A DNA stretch of 64,000 nucleotides from Pelagibius sp. Alg239-R121 (GCF_947331435.1 NZ_CAMZOF010000002.1:656566-720565); one strand, 5' to 3'; positions 43,573 to 53,496 are shown, counted from the stretch's first letter. Notes: generated by a model from the letters alone, not told the origin. A program made the numbers and translations.

Positions 43573-45302
43573 TACTCGATCGAGGCTTTGTCACGTTTAT
43601 CAGATGTCGCGGCAACAATCGGACTGATGACGCCGCGGCACTTAACATTGACACAAGCGGTCTTACCACTGGCAATCGCGCGACGAAGCGCTGGTACGAG
43701 TAGATCCCGGCGTTCCACGAGTTCGCCATGACCTCCGAGGCCCTCAAACATGCTGTGAAAGGGAATATCGCGAAAGTCTGTCGCAAAGTGATTGCCGTTC
43801 TTAAAGAGACGCTCCTGCTGCTGCGAAATACAGTCGAGGCCACCGTTGTTATCAACCACCACAACAATCGGCAGGCCTTCTTGGAACGCCGCTTCGATCG
43901 ACAACCCGCCAGACAAAAACGCGCCGTCTCCAGTAATCAAAACCACATTCCTGTCGGGATGGGTGTTCTTGGCGGAAAGCGCAAAGGAGACGCCGACACC
44001 CAGCATTGAGTAGTTGCCGGGATGCAGGATCCCTCCCAACTTCTTCCCACCCCAGCCCGCAAGGTTGACCGCGATTTCATTCCAGAAGTGTGTGTTCCCG
44101 CCATCAAACACCAGCCAGTCTTCGCCGTTCAGTTCGGCCTGAACATCCAGTGCAAGCTGAAGCGGGTGTAACTTGCGGCCCTCTTTGAGATCGGTTGCTG
44201 ATTCGTCGGCGATATGCTCGTTCCAACCAGCCACCCAAGCTGCGCGTCGGGATCTTTGCAAATCAAACCATTCGGACCAGGATTTCTTGACGGAGAGCAT
44301 TTCGTCGAGGAAGGCTCCTGGGTCAGACAACAGACTTATGTCCGCAGCTCGATTATGTTCCAGTTCCTCGTGGCTGCCGTTCACACACACGAGCTTGGCT
44401 TCCTTCGGAACGAACGGCGGGTTCCCAAAGTTCATCTGATTATCCAGCCGGCATCCGATCATCAGCACGAGGTCGGCTTCTTGGATTGCTTTTTTGGACG
44501 GGTGATACTGGTGAAAATCAGCGAGACCCATGTAGGCTTCACATTCTTCGCTCAGGAGTTTCTGATGATAGGGCACGTTGAAGATCGGAATGCGCAGGGT
44601 CTTGCCCGCTGTTTCGAGCTTTTCTTCGCTGCCCGACCACCAGATCCCGTGCCCGCCTATGATCACTGGTCGTTCGGCTTTACGCACTTGATCCATAACT
44701 TCATTCAATGCCGCAGGTTCCGGCCACGCACGTGGCAATGGGCGGGCCGTCCAATTGAAAGGTCGTTCCTGCCTCCCCGCAGTCTCGGAAAACGATGAGA
44801 ACATGATGTCCACCGGCAAGCTGATATGAACCGGACCGGGATAGCCGGTTGTCGCCGCTGTCCAGGCCCGGTCGACAAATTCCCCGATCCGCTCACCGTC
44901 CGTGATCTGAACCGAATACTTGGTCAGTGGCGAAGCAATCGCCACGTCATCAATCTCCTTGAACCCTCCGGAGCCCTGTCTTTTCAAAGTCGAAGATCCG
45001 GTTACGAATATCACCGGAGAGCGCTCGCCCCAGGCTTCGAGCATCGCAGGCACCGCATTGGCAAAACCTTCGGGTCCAACAAGGCAAATGGACGGCTTAC
45101 GCGTGATCCGGGTGTGCCCATCTGCAAGATGTCCCGCCACCTGCTCATGGGGACAGTTGATGACCGGCATCTGGCATTCCATGAAGCCTTCCAGAGCTGG
45201 GTTGCAAAAACCGCCCGCCAAGGTAAAGACGTGATCGACGCCTTTTTCCTTTAATGCTCGTGCGAGCAGTGCGCCGCCACGAATTTTAGGCTCCGAATTC
45301 AT
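43572..45302 (-). CDS. thiamine-diphosphate-dependent enzyme (acetolactate synthase-like superfamily)
   Basis: A 576-residue TPP enzyme with three domains: the activating glutamate E53 (NCPHEQVAGHLADG), a central domain (~190-330) and the TPP/Mg motif ITGDGAFLSGGLSIEAAF ending in VDNNGGLD (~455-490). I prefer the ATG at 45302, seven bases after CCGGAG, over the one at 45335. The superfamily includes decarboxylases, carboligases and lyases of 2-oxo or 2-hydroxyacyl substrates, so it could cleave the 2-oxo acid made by the FAD oxidase in the same operon. No closer match was recognised. Confidence 0.85.
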   Translation of the reverse strand: MNSEPKIRGGALLARALKEKGVDHVFTLAGGFCNPALEGFMECQMPVINCPHEQVAGHLADGHTRITRKPSICLVGPEGFANAVPAMLEAWGERSPVIFVTGSSTLKRQGSGGFKEIDDVAIASPLTKYSVQITDGERIGEFVDRAWTAATTGYPGPVHISLPVDIMFSSFSETAGRQERPFNWTARPLPRAWPEPAALNEVMDQVRKAERPVIIGGHGIWWSGSEEKLETAGKTLRIPIFNVPYHQKLLSEECEAYMGLADFHQYHPSKKAIQEADLVLMIGCRLDNQMNFGNPPFVPKEAKLVCVNGSHEELEHNRAADISLLSDPGAFLDEMLSVKKSWSEWFDLQRSRRAAWVAGWNEHIADESATDLKEGRKLHPLQLALDVQAELNGEDWLVFDGGNTHFWNEIAVNLAGWGGKKLGGILHPGNYSMLGVGVSFALSAKNTHPDRNVVLITGDGAFLSGGLSIEAAFQEGLPIVVVVDNNGGLDCISQQQERLFKNGNHFATDFRDIPFHSMFEGLGGHGELVERRDLLVPALRRAIASGKTACVNVKCRGVISPIVAATSDKRDKASIE

Positions 45303-45343
45303 AGATATCTCCGGTTTCAAGATCGCCTGTGCCATCAGAAAAA

Positions 45344-46861
45344 TTAAGTTTGCTGCTTAATGTCATTGGATCTAGGGCGCCCCGTCCAGGCGATACGCAC
45401 GACGGCGATGATCGTGAGTACGCAGAACAGAAGGGCAATCGGACTTCCAATGATCAACCCGAGGGGATCTCCTTGGGCGATCAAGAGAAACGATCTGAAT
45501 GCGATTTCAAATTCGGGGGCCAGGACAAAGCCGATCAAGAAGGCCACAAATGAATAATCGAATTTCTTCATGAAGTAACCGACGACTGCAAAGCCGATCA
45601 TCACGTAGAGGCTGAATACGCTGTTGGAAGATGCGTAAACACCGGTCACGCAGGTCAGCCCGACAATCGCGTAACTGAAATACTCAGGCGCCTTCACGAT
45701 ATGGCCGTAAAGCCCGCTTCCGAGCAAACCGATCGCAAGATTGAAGAAGTTCGCAACGAACAAGATTGTGAAGATGCCGTATATCAGAGTCGGTTCGGTC
45801 TTGAAGACATGCGGCCCGGGTTCGATACCATGAACCAGAAAAGTACCTATCAGCAGCGCAGTGGTCACGTTTCCGGGAATACCCAATGTCAGCAAAGGAA
45901 CGAAGCTGCCGCCAACGACCGCACTGTTTGCCGCTTCCGGGGCCGCGACGCCGTCCAAAGTGCCTTTTCCGAATTCTTCTGGAGTCTTGGAGTATTTGCG
46001 GGCCGTACCATAGCCGACAAAAGCCGCCATGGACGCGCCGATGCCGGGCAAAGCACCGATCGCCGAGCCGATCAAACTAGATCGCAAAACAGTTTTCCAA
46101 TAGGCAAGAAACTCCGTCACGGACAACGCTGGACCGCTTGTTTCGCTGATGGAGTTGGCTTCGTCTGCAGATCCGCTCTTGCGCCGTTTTAACGCGCGTT
46201 CAATGGCCAGCATGACCTCGGTAACGCCCAGCATCCCGATAGCAATCGGGAGCAAAGGCAAGCCATCCTGCAATTCGATAAACCCGAAGTTCAGACGTGG
46301 CGTCGCCGACATCGGATCAAGTCCAACCATCGCGCAGAGTACCCCAAAGGCGCAGGCGGCCATGCCGCGCGACATCGATCTGCCGGTCAGGCCTGCAACG
46401 AAGGTGAAGGCGAACAAAACGACGAAGGTGATTTCCGTCGGGCCAAACTTTAAGGCGATCCTGGAAAACGGCGCAGCGACGACATAAAGCATGACATCCG
46501 CCAACAGGGCACCCGCCACCGAGGCAAACAGCGCCATATGCAGCGCGCGTTTCACCTGTCCGGCTTTGGCAAGCGGATAGCCGTCAAAAGCAGTCGCCGT
46601 TGCTTCTGGTGAACCGGGTGTGTTGAGAAGAATGGCTGATATCGACCCGCCGAAGGTACCGCCCTTATAGATGCCGGTCAGAAAGGCGATCGCTGTGAGC
46701 GGCTCCATACCGAAAGTCACGGGCGAAAGCAAAGCGATGGCCATGGCGGCGGTCAGGCCGGGGATGGCGCCCATAAAGATGCCGACCGCGACGCCGGCGG
46801 CAATCCCGATCAAAGGGCCAAGTGAAAACACAGACAATATGCCGGCGATCAGCGCGTCCAA
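45344..46861 (-). CDS. tctA: tripartite tricarboxylate transporter large permease
   Basis: A 505-residue membrane protein with about 12 hydrophobic segments and TctA hallmarks: GIFMGAIPGLTAAMAIALL (~25-43), YKGGTFGGSISAILLNTPGSP (given in part, ~66-86) and the second conserved GALPGIGASMAAFVGYG region (~270-286). It is placed 4 bp after tctB. Confidence 0.93.
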   Translation of the reverse strand: MDALIAGILSVFSLGPLIGIAAGVAVGIFMGAIPGLTAAMAIALLSPVTFGMEPLTAIAFLTGIYKGGTFGGSISAILLNTPGSPEATATAFDGYPLAKAGQVKRALHMALFASVAGALLADVMLYVVAAPFSRIALKFGPTEITFVVLFAFTFVAGLTGRSMSRGMAACAFGVLCAMVGLDPMSATPRLNFGFIELQDGLPLLPIAIGMLGVTEVMLAIERALKRRKSGSADEANSISETSGPALSVTEFLAYWKTVLRSSLIGSAIGALPGIGASMAAFVGYGTARKYSKTPEEFGKGTLDGVAAPEAANSAVVGGSFVPLLTLGIPGNVTTALLIGTFLVHGIEPGPHVFKTEPTLIYGIFTILFVANFFNLAIGLLGSGLYGHIVKAPEYFSYAIVGLTCVTGVYASSNSVFSLYVMIGFAVVGYFMKKFDYSFVAFLIGFVLAPEFEIAFRSFLLIAQGDPLGLIIGSPIALLFCVLTIIAVVRIAWTGRPRSNDIKQQT

Positions 46862-46865
46862 TTAC

Positions 46866-47366
46866 TCACCCTCCCAAGAAGGCGAGATCCGGCAGCGCCT
46901 TAATATTGACGCCAAACCCAAACTTCATCCCAAGATAGAGGATGAGGACGATCGCAAATGTGACCGCAATCACCTGGCGTGAACGCGGCGCTCCCGTGCA
47001 AAGCATCAGAAACCCCAACAAAAGCGTAGAAGAGAGCAGATAACCTGCAACCGGCAAAACAAACGCGTATATGGACATGGCGCCGGTCACAAAAACAACC
47101 GCAAGAACCTGGGCGTTCTTCAGAGGAACATCATTCGCCAAGGCCTGCTCACGACCTGCAACCGATCGGGCCGTCTTTACAAGGGAGTGAATCAGTTCCA
47201 ACAGTGTTAGGAACAAGATCAGACTCACCGCCACATCCGGCAACAACGCCGCGCCTGCCGCAAATGAAGTCTCGCCGTCTTCAATCTGCGAAGGGATGAT
47301 CCAAAGGGCGCTCCCGCAAAGCAGCAAGACGGCGATCGATACCTTGTTTCTGTTCGTTGTGTTCAT
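46866..47366 (-). CDS. tctB: tripartite tricarboxylate transporter small permease
   Basis: A 166-residue protein with four hydrophobic segments, the layout of TctB. Motifs are weak, as usual for this subunit. The call rests on size, topology and position between tctC and tctA. Confidence 0.85.
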   Translation of the reverse strand: MNTTNRNKVSIAVLLLCGSALWIIPSQIEDGETSFAAGAALLPDVAVSLILFLTLLELIHSLVKTARSVAGREQALANDVPLKNAQVLAVVFVTGAMSIYAFVLPVAGYLLSSTLLLGFLMLCTGAPRSRQVIAVTFAIVLILYLGMKFGFGVNIKALPDLAFLGG

Positions 47367-47417
47367 CGGGCGTGACGCTTCAGATCGGTCATTACGGATT
47401 CAACGGACAGAGGGTCG

Positions 47418-48371
47418 CTATTTTTGCATCTCTTCGACAACGGCCTTCATCGCCGTTGAAATGCGTTCGATGGAGGCGGCGGTTTCGTCCGCACCCATCG
47501 GCGGGATACCGACAAATCGCTGTTGGACAAGGTCCTGAAACCTCGGATCGTTCGCAGACTTGATCAAAGCCGCTTCGAGTTTGCTTTTAACATCAGCAGA
47601 AAGTCCCTTGGGCGCGGCGATAACCGAGTTATAGCTGACGGCCGGATAGCCTAAACTCGACATGGTCGGCGCGTCAGGCGTCGAGTTTAGGGGCTCAGAG
47701 CCGGAAGCCGCGAGGACAATCATTTCGCCCGACTTTACGTACTGAATATGCGGCCCGCCGCTTAGGCCGAAATCCACGTGCTCACCAAGAATAGACTGCA
47801 TCATATTTGCACCGCCTTTGATCGGAAGCGGGATAAACGTGACTCCTGTTGCAGCAGATACAGCATCGATTTGCGCACGGTCAGCAGGTCCCAAGGTGCC
47901 GTAGCGCAAAGGCTTTCCCGTCGACTTCGCATGCTCGATCATCGATGGAAAATCCGTCCAGGGCTTACTGGACAACGATACGAACGAGGTTTCGAACCGC
48001 GCCATGGTCAAGAGATAGTCGAAATCGTCTTTCGAATACTTCACCTTGCCCTGCAGCGGATTGAACGCGAAGGTCAGGCTGGTTGCAACCACCAGGGTGT
48101 AGCCATCGGCTGGCTGGCTCCCGACGGCTGTCGCAGCGATGCTGCCGCCCGCTCCGCCCTTGTAGGTGTGAACAATCGTTTGTCCGAGTGCTTCGGTCAG
48201 CGGCTCGGATAGCTTGCGTGCCATGGCGTCAGAAAACCCGCCAGGCTTGAAACCAATGATCATCTCAATGGGCTTGCTCGGATAATCTTCAGCCAGCACG
48301 GGATGTGTTGCCAAGCTTAGGAACATAACGCCAGCAAGAGACAATTTACTGAGCAAAGATAGATTTTTCAT
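47418..48371 (-). CDS. tctC: tripartite tricarboxylate transporter binding protein (Bug family)
   Basis: A 317-residue Bug-type solute-binding protein: signal peptide (~1-28), YPSKPIEMIIGFKPGGFSD (~30-48), GGAGGSIAATAVGSQPADGYTL (given in part, ~70-89) and the C-terminal helices typical of the family. I start at MKNLSL (48371), preceded by GGGAGG. Bug proteins bind mostly carboxylates. First gene of the operon, divergent from a LysR gene. Confidence 0.92.
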   Translation of the reverse strand: MKNLSLLSKLSLAGVMFLSLATHPVLAEDYPSKPIEMIIGFKPGGFSDAMARKLSEPLTEALGQTIVHTYKGGAGGSIAATAVGSQPADGYTLVVATSLTFAFNPLQGKVKYSKDDFDYLLTMARFETSFVSLSSKPWTDFPSMIEHAKSTGKPLRYGTLGPADRAQIDAVSAATGVTFIPLPIKGGANMMQSILGEHVDFGLSGGPHIQYVKSGEMIVLAASGSEPLNSTPDAPTMSSLGYPAVSYNSVIAAPKGLSADVKSKLEAALIKSANDPRFQDLVQQRFVGIPPMGADETAASIERISTAMKAVVEEMQK

Positions 48372-48633
48372 GGATTCCTCCCAGGTCTTGCCCATTTTGA
48401 CAAGTTGGGAGCCATTTTATTTGTTTATTGCGTAAGAACTAATTCATAAAAGCTATGCATCTCATCACAAAACGGCATCACAAGTCCGAAATCCAAGCTA
48501 TACGGCGCAGAATCTTGTGTAAATTTGCGAGAAACTGAGGGAATTCTCATTACCATAGGCGCGCATCGTTTACTTGCACCCACCGCCATCATATCATGTA
48601 GGCATGACTTGACTGATCGGGCGATGTATCGCT

Positions 48634-49566
48634 TTGAAGCTAATTCAACTGAAATACTTTGCGAGCATCGTGGAAAACGGTGGCTTCATTGCTGCTTCCA
48701 AGGAACTGAATATCGCACAACCGGCCCTTAGCCGGCAGGTGGTCGAATTGGAGGCAGAGATTGGCGTGGATCTGTTGAATCGCGGTCCCGGAGGCACGAC
48801 TGTCACCAGCGCAGGACGACGATTCTACCACCATACACGTGCCATTCTCGACAAGGTCGAAATTGCAAGAACGGACGCGCGCAGAAGCTCCGGTGAACTG
48901 GTCGGTGAAATCCGGCTCGCGATCCCCGTCGGAATCGCGGGATTATTGGCCCCGAAAATTGTCCAGAAGGCGCAACAGCTTTATCCCGATATCACTGTAA
49001 TTATCGAAGATGGGTTCGGTTTTCAGACGGGACAAGCCATTGATGCCGGACGCGTGGACTTTGGCATCATCCCCAACGTCGGACGCCTGCAGAACGTGAC
49101 ATTTCAACCGATACTGCAGGAAAATCTCTTCCTATTTTCGAAGCGCCAAGGCACAGACCCTATCTCAACCGACATCCCGCTCCAGGAAATTGAAGATCAG
49201 AAACTGATCATGCCCAATCGTAAGGTGCATGTCAGGCGCAGCCTTGAAGAAGCTTTTATGCAGATCGGCCGTAATCTCAAGGTTTGTTACGAACAGCAGT
49301 CGCTGTTGACAATTCGAAGCATGGTGCGTGCAGGCGTAGGATCGACTGTTCTAAACTGGCCCTCGATGGCCGATGTTTGGGAGACAGGTGATGTCGACGC
49401 TCGCCGCATAATCAGTCCCAGCCTCTCACGCATTATCTCATTGGCCATACCATCCATGCGACCGCTGACAAGTGCGTCACACGCGGTTTACGAGATCGTT
49501 CAACAGACTCTGATAGCCGAGGTCACCGAAGGCAACTGGAAAGGCCAATTGATTACAGAAGCCTGA
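48634..49566 (+). CDS. LysR-family regulator divergent from the Tct operon
   Basis: A 310-residue LysR protein with winged helix (YFASIVENGGFIAASKELNI, then PALSRQVVELE, ~7-36) and an effector domain (EIRLAIPVGIAGLL). The start is a TTG; no in-frame ATG upstream fits. A 262-bp AT-rich region separates it from tctC. It probably controls the Tct operon and possibly the plus-strand genes that follow. Confidence 0.85.
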   Translation: MKLIQLKYFASIVENGGFIAASKELNIAQPALSRQVVELEAEIGVDLLNRGPGGTTVTSAGRRFYHHTRAILDKVEIARTDARRSSGELVGEIRLAIPVGIAGLLAPKIVQKAQQLYPDITVIIEDGFGFQTGQAIDAGRVDFGIIPNVGRLQNVTFQPILQENLFLFSKRQGTDPISTDIPLQEIEDQKLIMPNRKVHVRRSLEEAFMQIGRNLKVCYEQQSLLTIRSMVRAGVGSTVLNWPSMADVWETGDVDARRIISPSLSRIISLAIPSMRPLTSASHAVYEIVQQTLIAEVTEGNWKGQLITEA

Positions 49567-49719
49567 CAAATCCAACCGACCAAATTCAATTCTCAAGCGG
49601 CCTTTAGCTCAATGCCATATCAAGTTCAGATCGTGTGCATAGCTAAATTCGATTGGTTTTGGAATATCTGATTGAACTAGGCTCTGCCGGTTTCCACCCA
49701 AACCGAAAGCAAGAACCGG

Positions 49720-50886
49720 ATGCCTGATCTCGATTTTCCCAAATCTCGGTGGATGGACGACGAGTTGGGCATGCTGGAAGATTCCTGTCGTCAGTTTTAC
49801 CAAAAAGAATGTGTCCCCCACTACAGCGAATGGGAGAAGCGTGGCGACGTCGGGCGCGGTTTGTGGCAAAAGGCTGGGGCTTTGGGCCTGCTCGGCGCCG
49901 AAGTGCCCGAAGATTTTGGTGGCCCAGGCGGCAACTTTGCACATGATGCGGTTATCGCCTATCAGGGCAATCTAGCCGGCATCGATGGTTGGGGCGGCGG
50001 ACTGCACAACTCAATCGTGATCCCCTACATCATCCATTACGGGTCAGAAGAGCAGAAAAAAAGCATTTTGCCACGGATGGTGTCCGGCGAACTCATCGGC
50101 GCCATCGCCATGACCGAGCCGGGTGCCGGGTCTGATTTGCAGAGTATCAAGACCGCGGCCGTAAAGGACGGCAACCACTATAAGATTTCGGGGTCCAAAA
50201 CCTTTATCACCAACGGATTTCTGGCCAACTTGATCATAGTGGCGGCCAAGTCCGATCCAAAGGCGGGTGGCAAAGGTATCTCGTTGTTTCTGGTCGAAAC
50301 CGACAGCGCTGAAGGGTTTCGGCGTGGGCGCAACCTTGACAAGCTGGGGATGAAATCCAACGACACCTCCGAACTGTTTTTTGACGAAATGCGCGTTCCC
50401 GCCTCGTCTCTGCTTGGTCCCGAAGAAGGGCAAGGCTTTGTACAGATGATGGAGCAATTACCGCAGGAGCGGCTTCTGATCGGGGTTTATGCCGTGGCCC
50501 GTATGGAGCGCGCTCTACGCCTCACGCTGGACTACGTCAAAGAGCGTTCTGCCTTTGGCAAAAAAATCGCCGACTTCCAGAATACACAGTTCGTTCTTGC
50601 CGAATGCGCATCTGAAGCCACCATCGCCAAGGTGTTTCTCGACCACTGTATCGCCGAACACCTTGAAGGGAGATTGACGACCGAAAAGGCGTCGATGGCG
50701 AAATACTGGTTGACCGATCTGCAGGCCAAAATCATCGACCGCTGTCTGCAGCTCTTTGGCGGCTACGGGGTGATGAGTGAATACCCGATGGAACGCATGT
50801 ATCGCGACAACCGGATTGAACGCATTTACGCGGGTACAAACGAGATCATGAAGCTGGTCATCGCGCGCGGCCTGCTGAGAGACTGA
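49720..50886 (+). CDS. acyl-CoA dehydrogenase
   Basis: A 388-residue flavoenzyme with AMTEPGAGSDLQSIKT (~130-145), ITNGFLANLIIV and the C-terminal LFGGYGVMSEYPMERMYRD and RIERIYAGTNEIMK. The usual medium-chain catalytic Glu (YEGT) is Ala here (YAGT). A Glu at 250 (LPQERLLIG) matches the alternative position used in isovaleryl- and long-chain-type enzymes, suggesting a branched or bulky acyl-CoA. It ends 2 bp before the ECHDC3-like gene. Confidence 0.9.
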   Translation: MPDLDFPKSRWMDDELGMLEDSCRQFYQKECVPHYSEWEKRGDVGRGLWQKAGALGLLGAEVPEDFGGPGGNFAHDAVIAYQGNLAGIDGWGGGLHNSIVIPYIIHYGSEEQKKSILPRMVSGELIGAIAMTEPGAGSDLQSIKTAAVKDGNHYKISGSKTFITNGFLANLIIVAAKSDPKAGGKGISLFLVETDSAEGFRRGRNLDKLGMKSNDTSELFFDEMRVPASSLLGPEEGQGFVQMMEQLPQERLLIGVYAVARMERALRLTLDYVKERSAFGKKIADFQNTQFVLAECASEATIAKVFLDHCIAEHLEGRLTTEKASMAKYWLTDLQAKIIDRCLQLFGGYGVMSEYPMERMYRDNRIERIYAGTNEIMKLVIARGLLRD

Positions 50887-50888
50887 TA

Positions 50889-51686
50889 GTGAGCGCAGAT
50901 GACATCCTGATCGAAGATCGCGACGGCAGCGTGGCGCGCTTGACGATGAACCGCCCAGCCGCACGCAACAGCCTGTCTCTGGAGATGATTGGCCGTATAC
51001 ATCAGGCCATCATCGACCTGGGTGCGTCACGTGATGTGCATGCCATCGTGCTAGCGGGGAATGGTCCGGCCTATTGCGCTGGCCATGATTTGAAGGAACT
51101 CACCAGCGCCCGTCAACATCCGGACAAAGGCCTGGCGTTCTATAGAGAAACGATGGGCAGCTGTTCGCGGTTGATGCTCTCAATTGGCGATTGCCCCAAG
51201 CCTGTCATTGCGGCTGTGCGTGGTACGGCCACCGCCGCTGGCTGTCAGCTTGTGGCAAGCTGTGACTTGGCTGTTGCTACAAGTGATGCCCAGTTTGCAA
51301 CACCGGGAGTCAATATAGGCTTATTCTGTTCCACTCCGATGGTTGCCTTGTCGCGCAACGTATCGCGTAAGAAAGCGATGGAGATGCTGCTCACGGGCGA
51401 GATGATTGACGCAGATAACGCCTTGCAGGCGGGACTGATCAATAGGATCGTCGAGCCCGAAGCACTCGAACAGACCACACTTGCTCTGGCAACTCGGATT
51501 GCTCGCAAAGCGCCGGCAACTATAAGGGTTGGTAAAAATGCCTTTTACCGTCAAGCTTCAATGTCCGTCTCAGAAGCCTACGACTATACGGCTGAGGTTA
51601 TGGTTCAGAATATGATGGAACCGGACGCTGAAGAGGGCATCGGTGCCTTTATTGAAAAACGTCCGCCGAGTTGGCGGTCGCTTTGA
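50889..51686 (+). CDS. enoyl-CoA hydratase/isomerase family protein, ECHDC3-like
   Basis: A 265-residue crotonase-fold protein starting at GTG. The oxyanion segments YCAGHDLKEL (~61-70) and GTATAAGCQLVASCD (~109-123) are present. The two catalytic glutamates of true hydratases are replaced (Gln in GCQLV; Gly in TPGVNIG), and the pattern GVNIGLFCSTPMVALSR matches the ECHDC3 subgroup. It binds acyl-CoA in all likelihood, but classical hydratase activity is doubtful. Confidence 0.85.
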   Translation: MSADDILIEDRDGSVARLTMNRPAARNSLSLEMIGRIHQAIIDLGASRDVHAIVLAGNGPAYCAGHDLKELTSARQHPDKGLAFYRETMGSCSRLMLSIGDCPKPVIAAVRGTATAAGCQLVASCDLAVATSDAQFATPGVNIGLFCSTPMVALSRNVSRKKAMEMLLTGEMIDADNALQAGLINRIVEPEALEQTTLALATRIARKAPATIRVGKNAFYRQASMSVSEAYDYTAEVMVQNMMEPDAEEGIGAFIEKRPPSWRSL

Positions 51687-51772
51687 TTGCGGTACGATCC
51701 AACAGGTACTTTTTAACGCAACGAATTGCGTCTGTTCAACGGCTGGCGTTCTGAGAAGAGGGTAAGAATCTA

Positions 51773-53128
51773 ATGACCGAACACTGCTGCGGCCCTGGTT
51801 ATGCCTCACCTTCGGAAGCTATGCAGGCACCACGCGAGAAGCTCCTTTATACCATTGCAATCTATACAGGAACCGGCATTCAAAAGCCCGACTATCTCTG
51901 CACGATTGATGCCGACCCCGACAGTCCCACCTATTCTCAGGTTATCTCGCGGCTCGAAATGCCGGGCATTGGGGATGAGTTGCATCATATGGGGTGGAAC
52001 GCCTGCTCCTCCTGTCACGGTGACGCTGACATGGAACGCAAGTACCTCATTGTTCCGGGTGTGCGTTCGACAAATCTGCACATTGTCGACTGCGGCACTG
52101 ATCCGCGAAATCCAGCCCTGCACAAAATTGTAAAGGGCTCAGACATCAAAGCCAGGACCAACCTTTCAGCACCTCACACGGTACATTGTTTGGGATCCGA
52201 GATTATCATCTCGATGCTGGGCGATGCGAAAGGCAATGCGCCTGGCGGCTACTTACATCTTAACAAAGACTTCGAGATCGTCGGCCGTTGGGAAAACTCG
52301 ATGGGAGACATCAAGTTCGGGTACGACTTTTGGTACCAGCCGCGCCACAACGTCATGGTCAGTTCTGAGTGGGCCGCCCCCAATACCTTCATGCCAGGCT
52401 TCGATCTGGAAGAGGTTGGCCATCTGAAATACGGCCGTGAGCTGCATTTCTGGGATTTTGAAAAGCGAGAGCCCAAACAGACAATGTATCTGGGCGAAGA
52501 TGGCCTGATCCCCCTCGAAGTACGTTTCCATCACAACCCCGACAGCAGCCACGGCTTCGTCGGAGCGGCATTGAGCGCCAACATCATTCATTGGTGGAAA
52601 GACGCAGCCGGCGAATGGCAATGGGAAAAAATCGTCGACGTGGGGAATGAGCCGCATCCCGAATGGCCCATTCCGGTTCCGGGTGTCATCTCCGTCATTC
52701 TTTTGAGTATGGATGACCGATTCCTCTATCTCTGTAACTGGCTGCATGGCGACATCAGGCAATATGACATCTCCGATCCGCATAATGCCAAGCTGACCGG
52801 TCAGGTCTGGATGGGCGGTCTTCTTGACAAAGCCCCTTTTGTGAACGGTGTAAAAGTCACCGGCGGCCCGCAGATGATCCAGCTCAGCCTCGACGGCAAG
52901 CGGCTCTATGTGACCACCAGCCTTTTCAGTACTTGGGATAACCAATTCTACCCCGAGATCCGCACCAACGGCGGCTGCATGCTGATGGTAAACTGCGATA
53001 CGGAAACAGGCGGAATGGAAATCGATCCGAACTTCGTTGTCGATTTCGGAAAAGAACCCAACGGCCCAAGCCGCTGCCACGAAACACGTTATCCAGGCGG
53101 CGATTGCACAAGCGACATTTGGGTATGA
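51773..53128 (+). CDS. methanethiol oxidase / selenium-binding protein SBP56 family
   Basis: A 451-residue protein with the SBP56/MTO signatures GWNACSSCHGD (~75-85), GYDFWYQPRHNVMVSSEW, RFHHNPDSSHGFVGAAL and LYLCNWLHGDIRQYDISDP. The family oxidises methanethiol to formaldehyde, sulfide and peroxide. No N-terminal signal peptide is visible, unlike the periplasmic bacterial enzyme, and no SCO1 or MauG maturation genes are adjacent. Its stop overlaps the ferredoxin start (ATGA). Confidence 0.9.
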   Translation: MTEHCCGPGYASPSEAMQAPREKLLYTIAIYTGTGIQKPDYLCTIDADPDSPTYSQVISRLEMPGIGDELHHMGWNACSSCHGDADMERKYLIVPGVRSTNLHIVDCGTDPRNPALHKIVKGSDIKARTNLSAPHTVHCLGSEIIISMLGDAKGNAPGGYLHLNKDFEIVGRWENSMGDIKFGYDFWYQPRHNVMVSSEWAAPNTFMPGFDLEEVGHLKYGRELHFWDFEKREPKQTMYLGEDGLIPLEVRFHHNPDSSHGFVGAALSANIIHWWKDAAGEWQWEKIVDVGNEPHPEWPIPVPGVISVILLSMDDRFLYLCNWLHGDIRQYDISDPHNAKLTGQVWMGGLLDKAPFVNGVKVTGGPQMIQLSLDGKRLYVTTSLFSTWDNQFYPEIRTNGGCMLMVNCDTETGGMEIDPNFVVDFGKEPNGPSRCHETRYPGGDCTSDIWV

Positions 53129-53496
53129 CCCAGCACAGAATCACGATCGCAAACAGAGACAATGCGGTTTATCGCGTTGATCCGCACAAGCCGCTTTTGA
53201 CATCCCTGCTCGATCAGGGCGTCGACCTTCCCTATGGCTGCAAATACGGCGGCTGCATCACCTGCGCTGCCAGATTGATCGCCGGCGAGGTCAATCAAAA
53301 AGCTCAGGTTGCATTGAACAATCGGCAGATCAATGACGGTTACGTTATTCTCTGTGTCGCTCGGCCGGTAACCGACTGCACGCTGGAGATCGGAGTCGAG
53401 AGCCACGGCGACCTTTACCGCAACCCCTTTCTCGACCCGTTGGCGGCGCATGAGCTTAAAGCTGATATTGCCACTCCCCTAGAGGAGAAGACATGA
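53125..53496 (+). CDS. 2Fe-2S ferredoxin (plant type)
   Basis: A 123-residue protein with cluster motif CKYGGCITCAARL (~37-49; C-x4-C-x2-C) and the fourth Cys in VILCVARPVTDC (~74-85), as in plant-type ferredoxins and oxygenase reductase domains. The ATG at 53125 overlaps the SBP56 stop, indicating coupled translation and a possible redox partnership with it. Confidence 0.88.
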   Translation: MTQHRITIANRDNAVYRVDPHKPLLTSLLDQGVDLPYGCKYGGCITCAARLIAGEVNQKAQVALNNRQINDGYVILCVARPVTDCTLEIGVESHGDLYRNPFLDPLAAHELKADIATPLEEKT

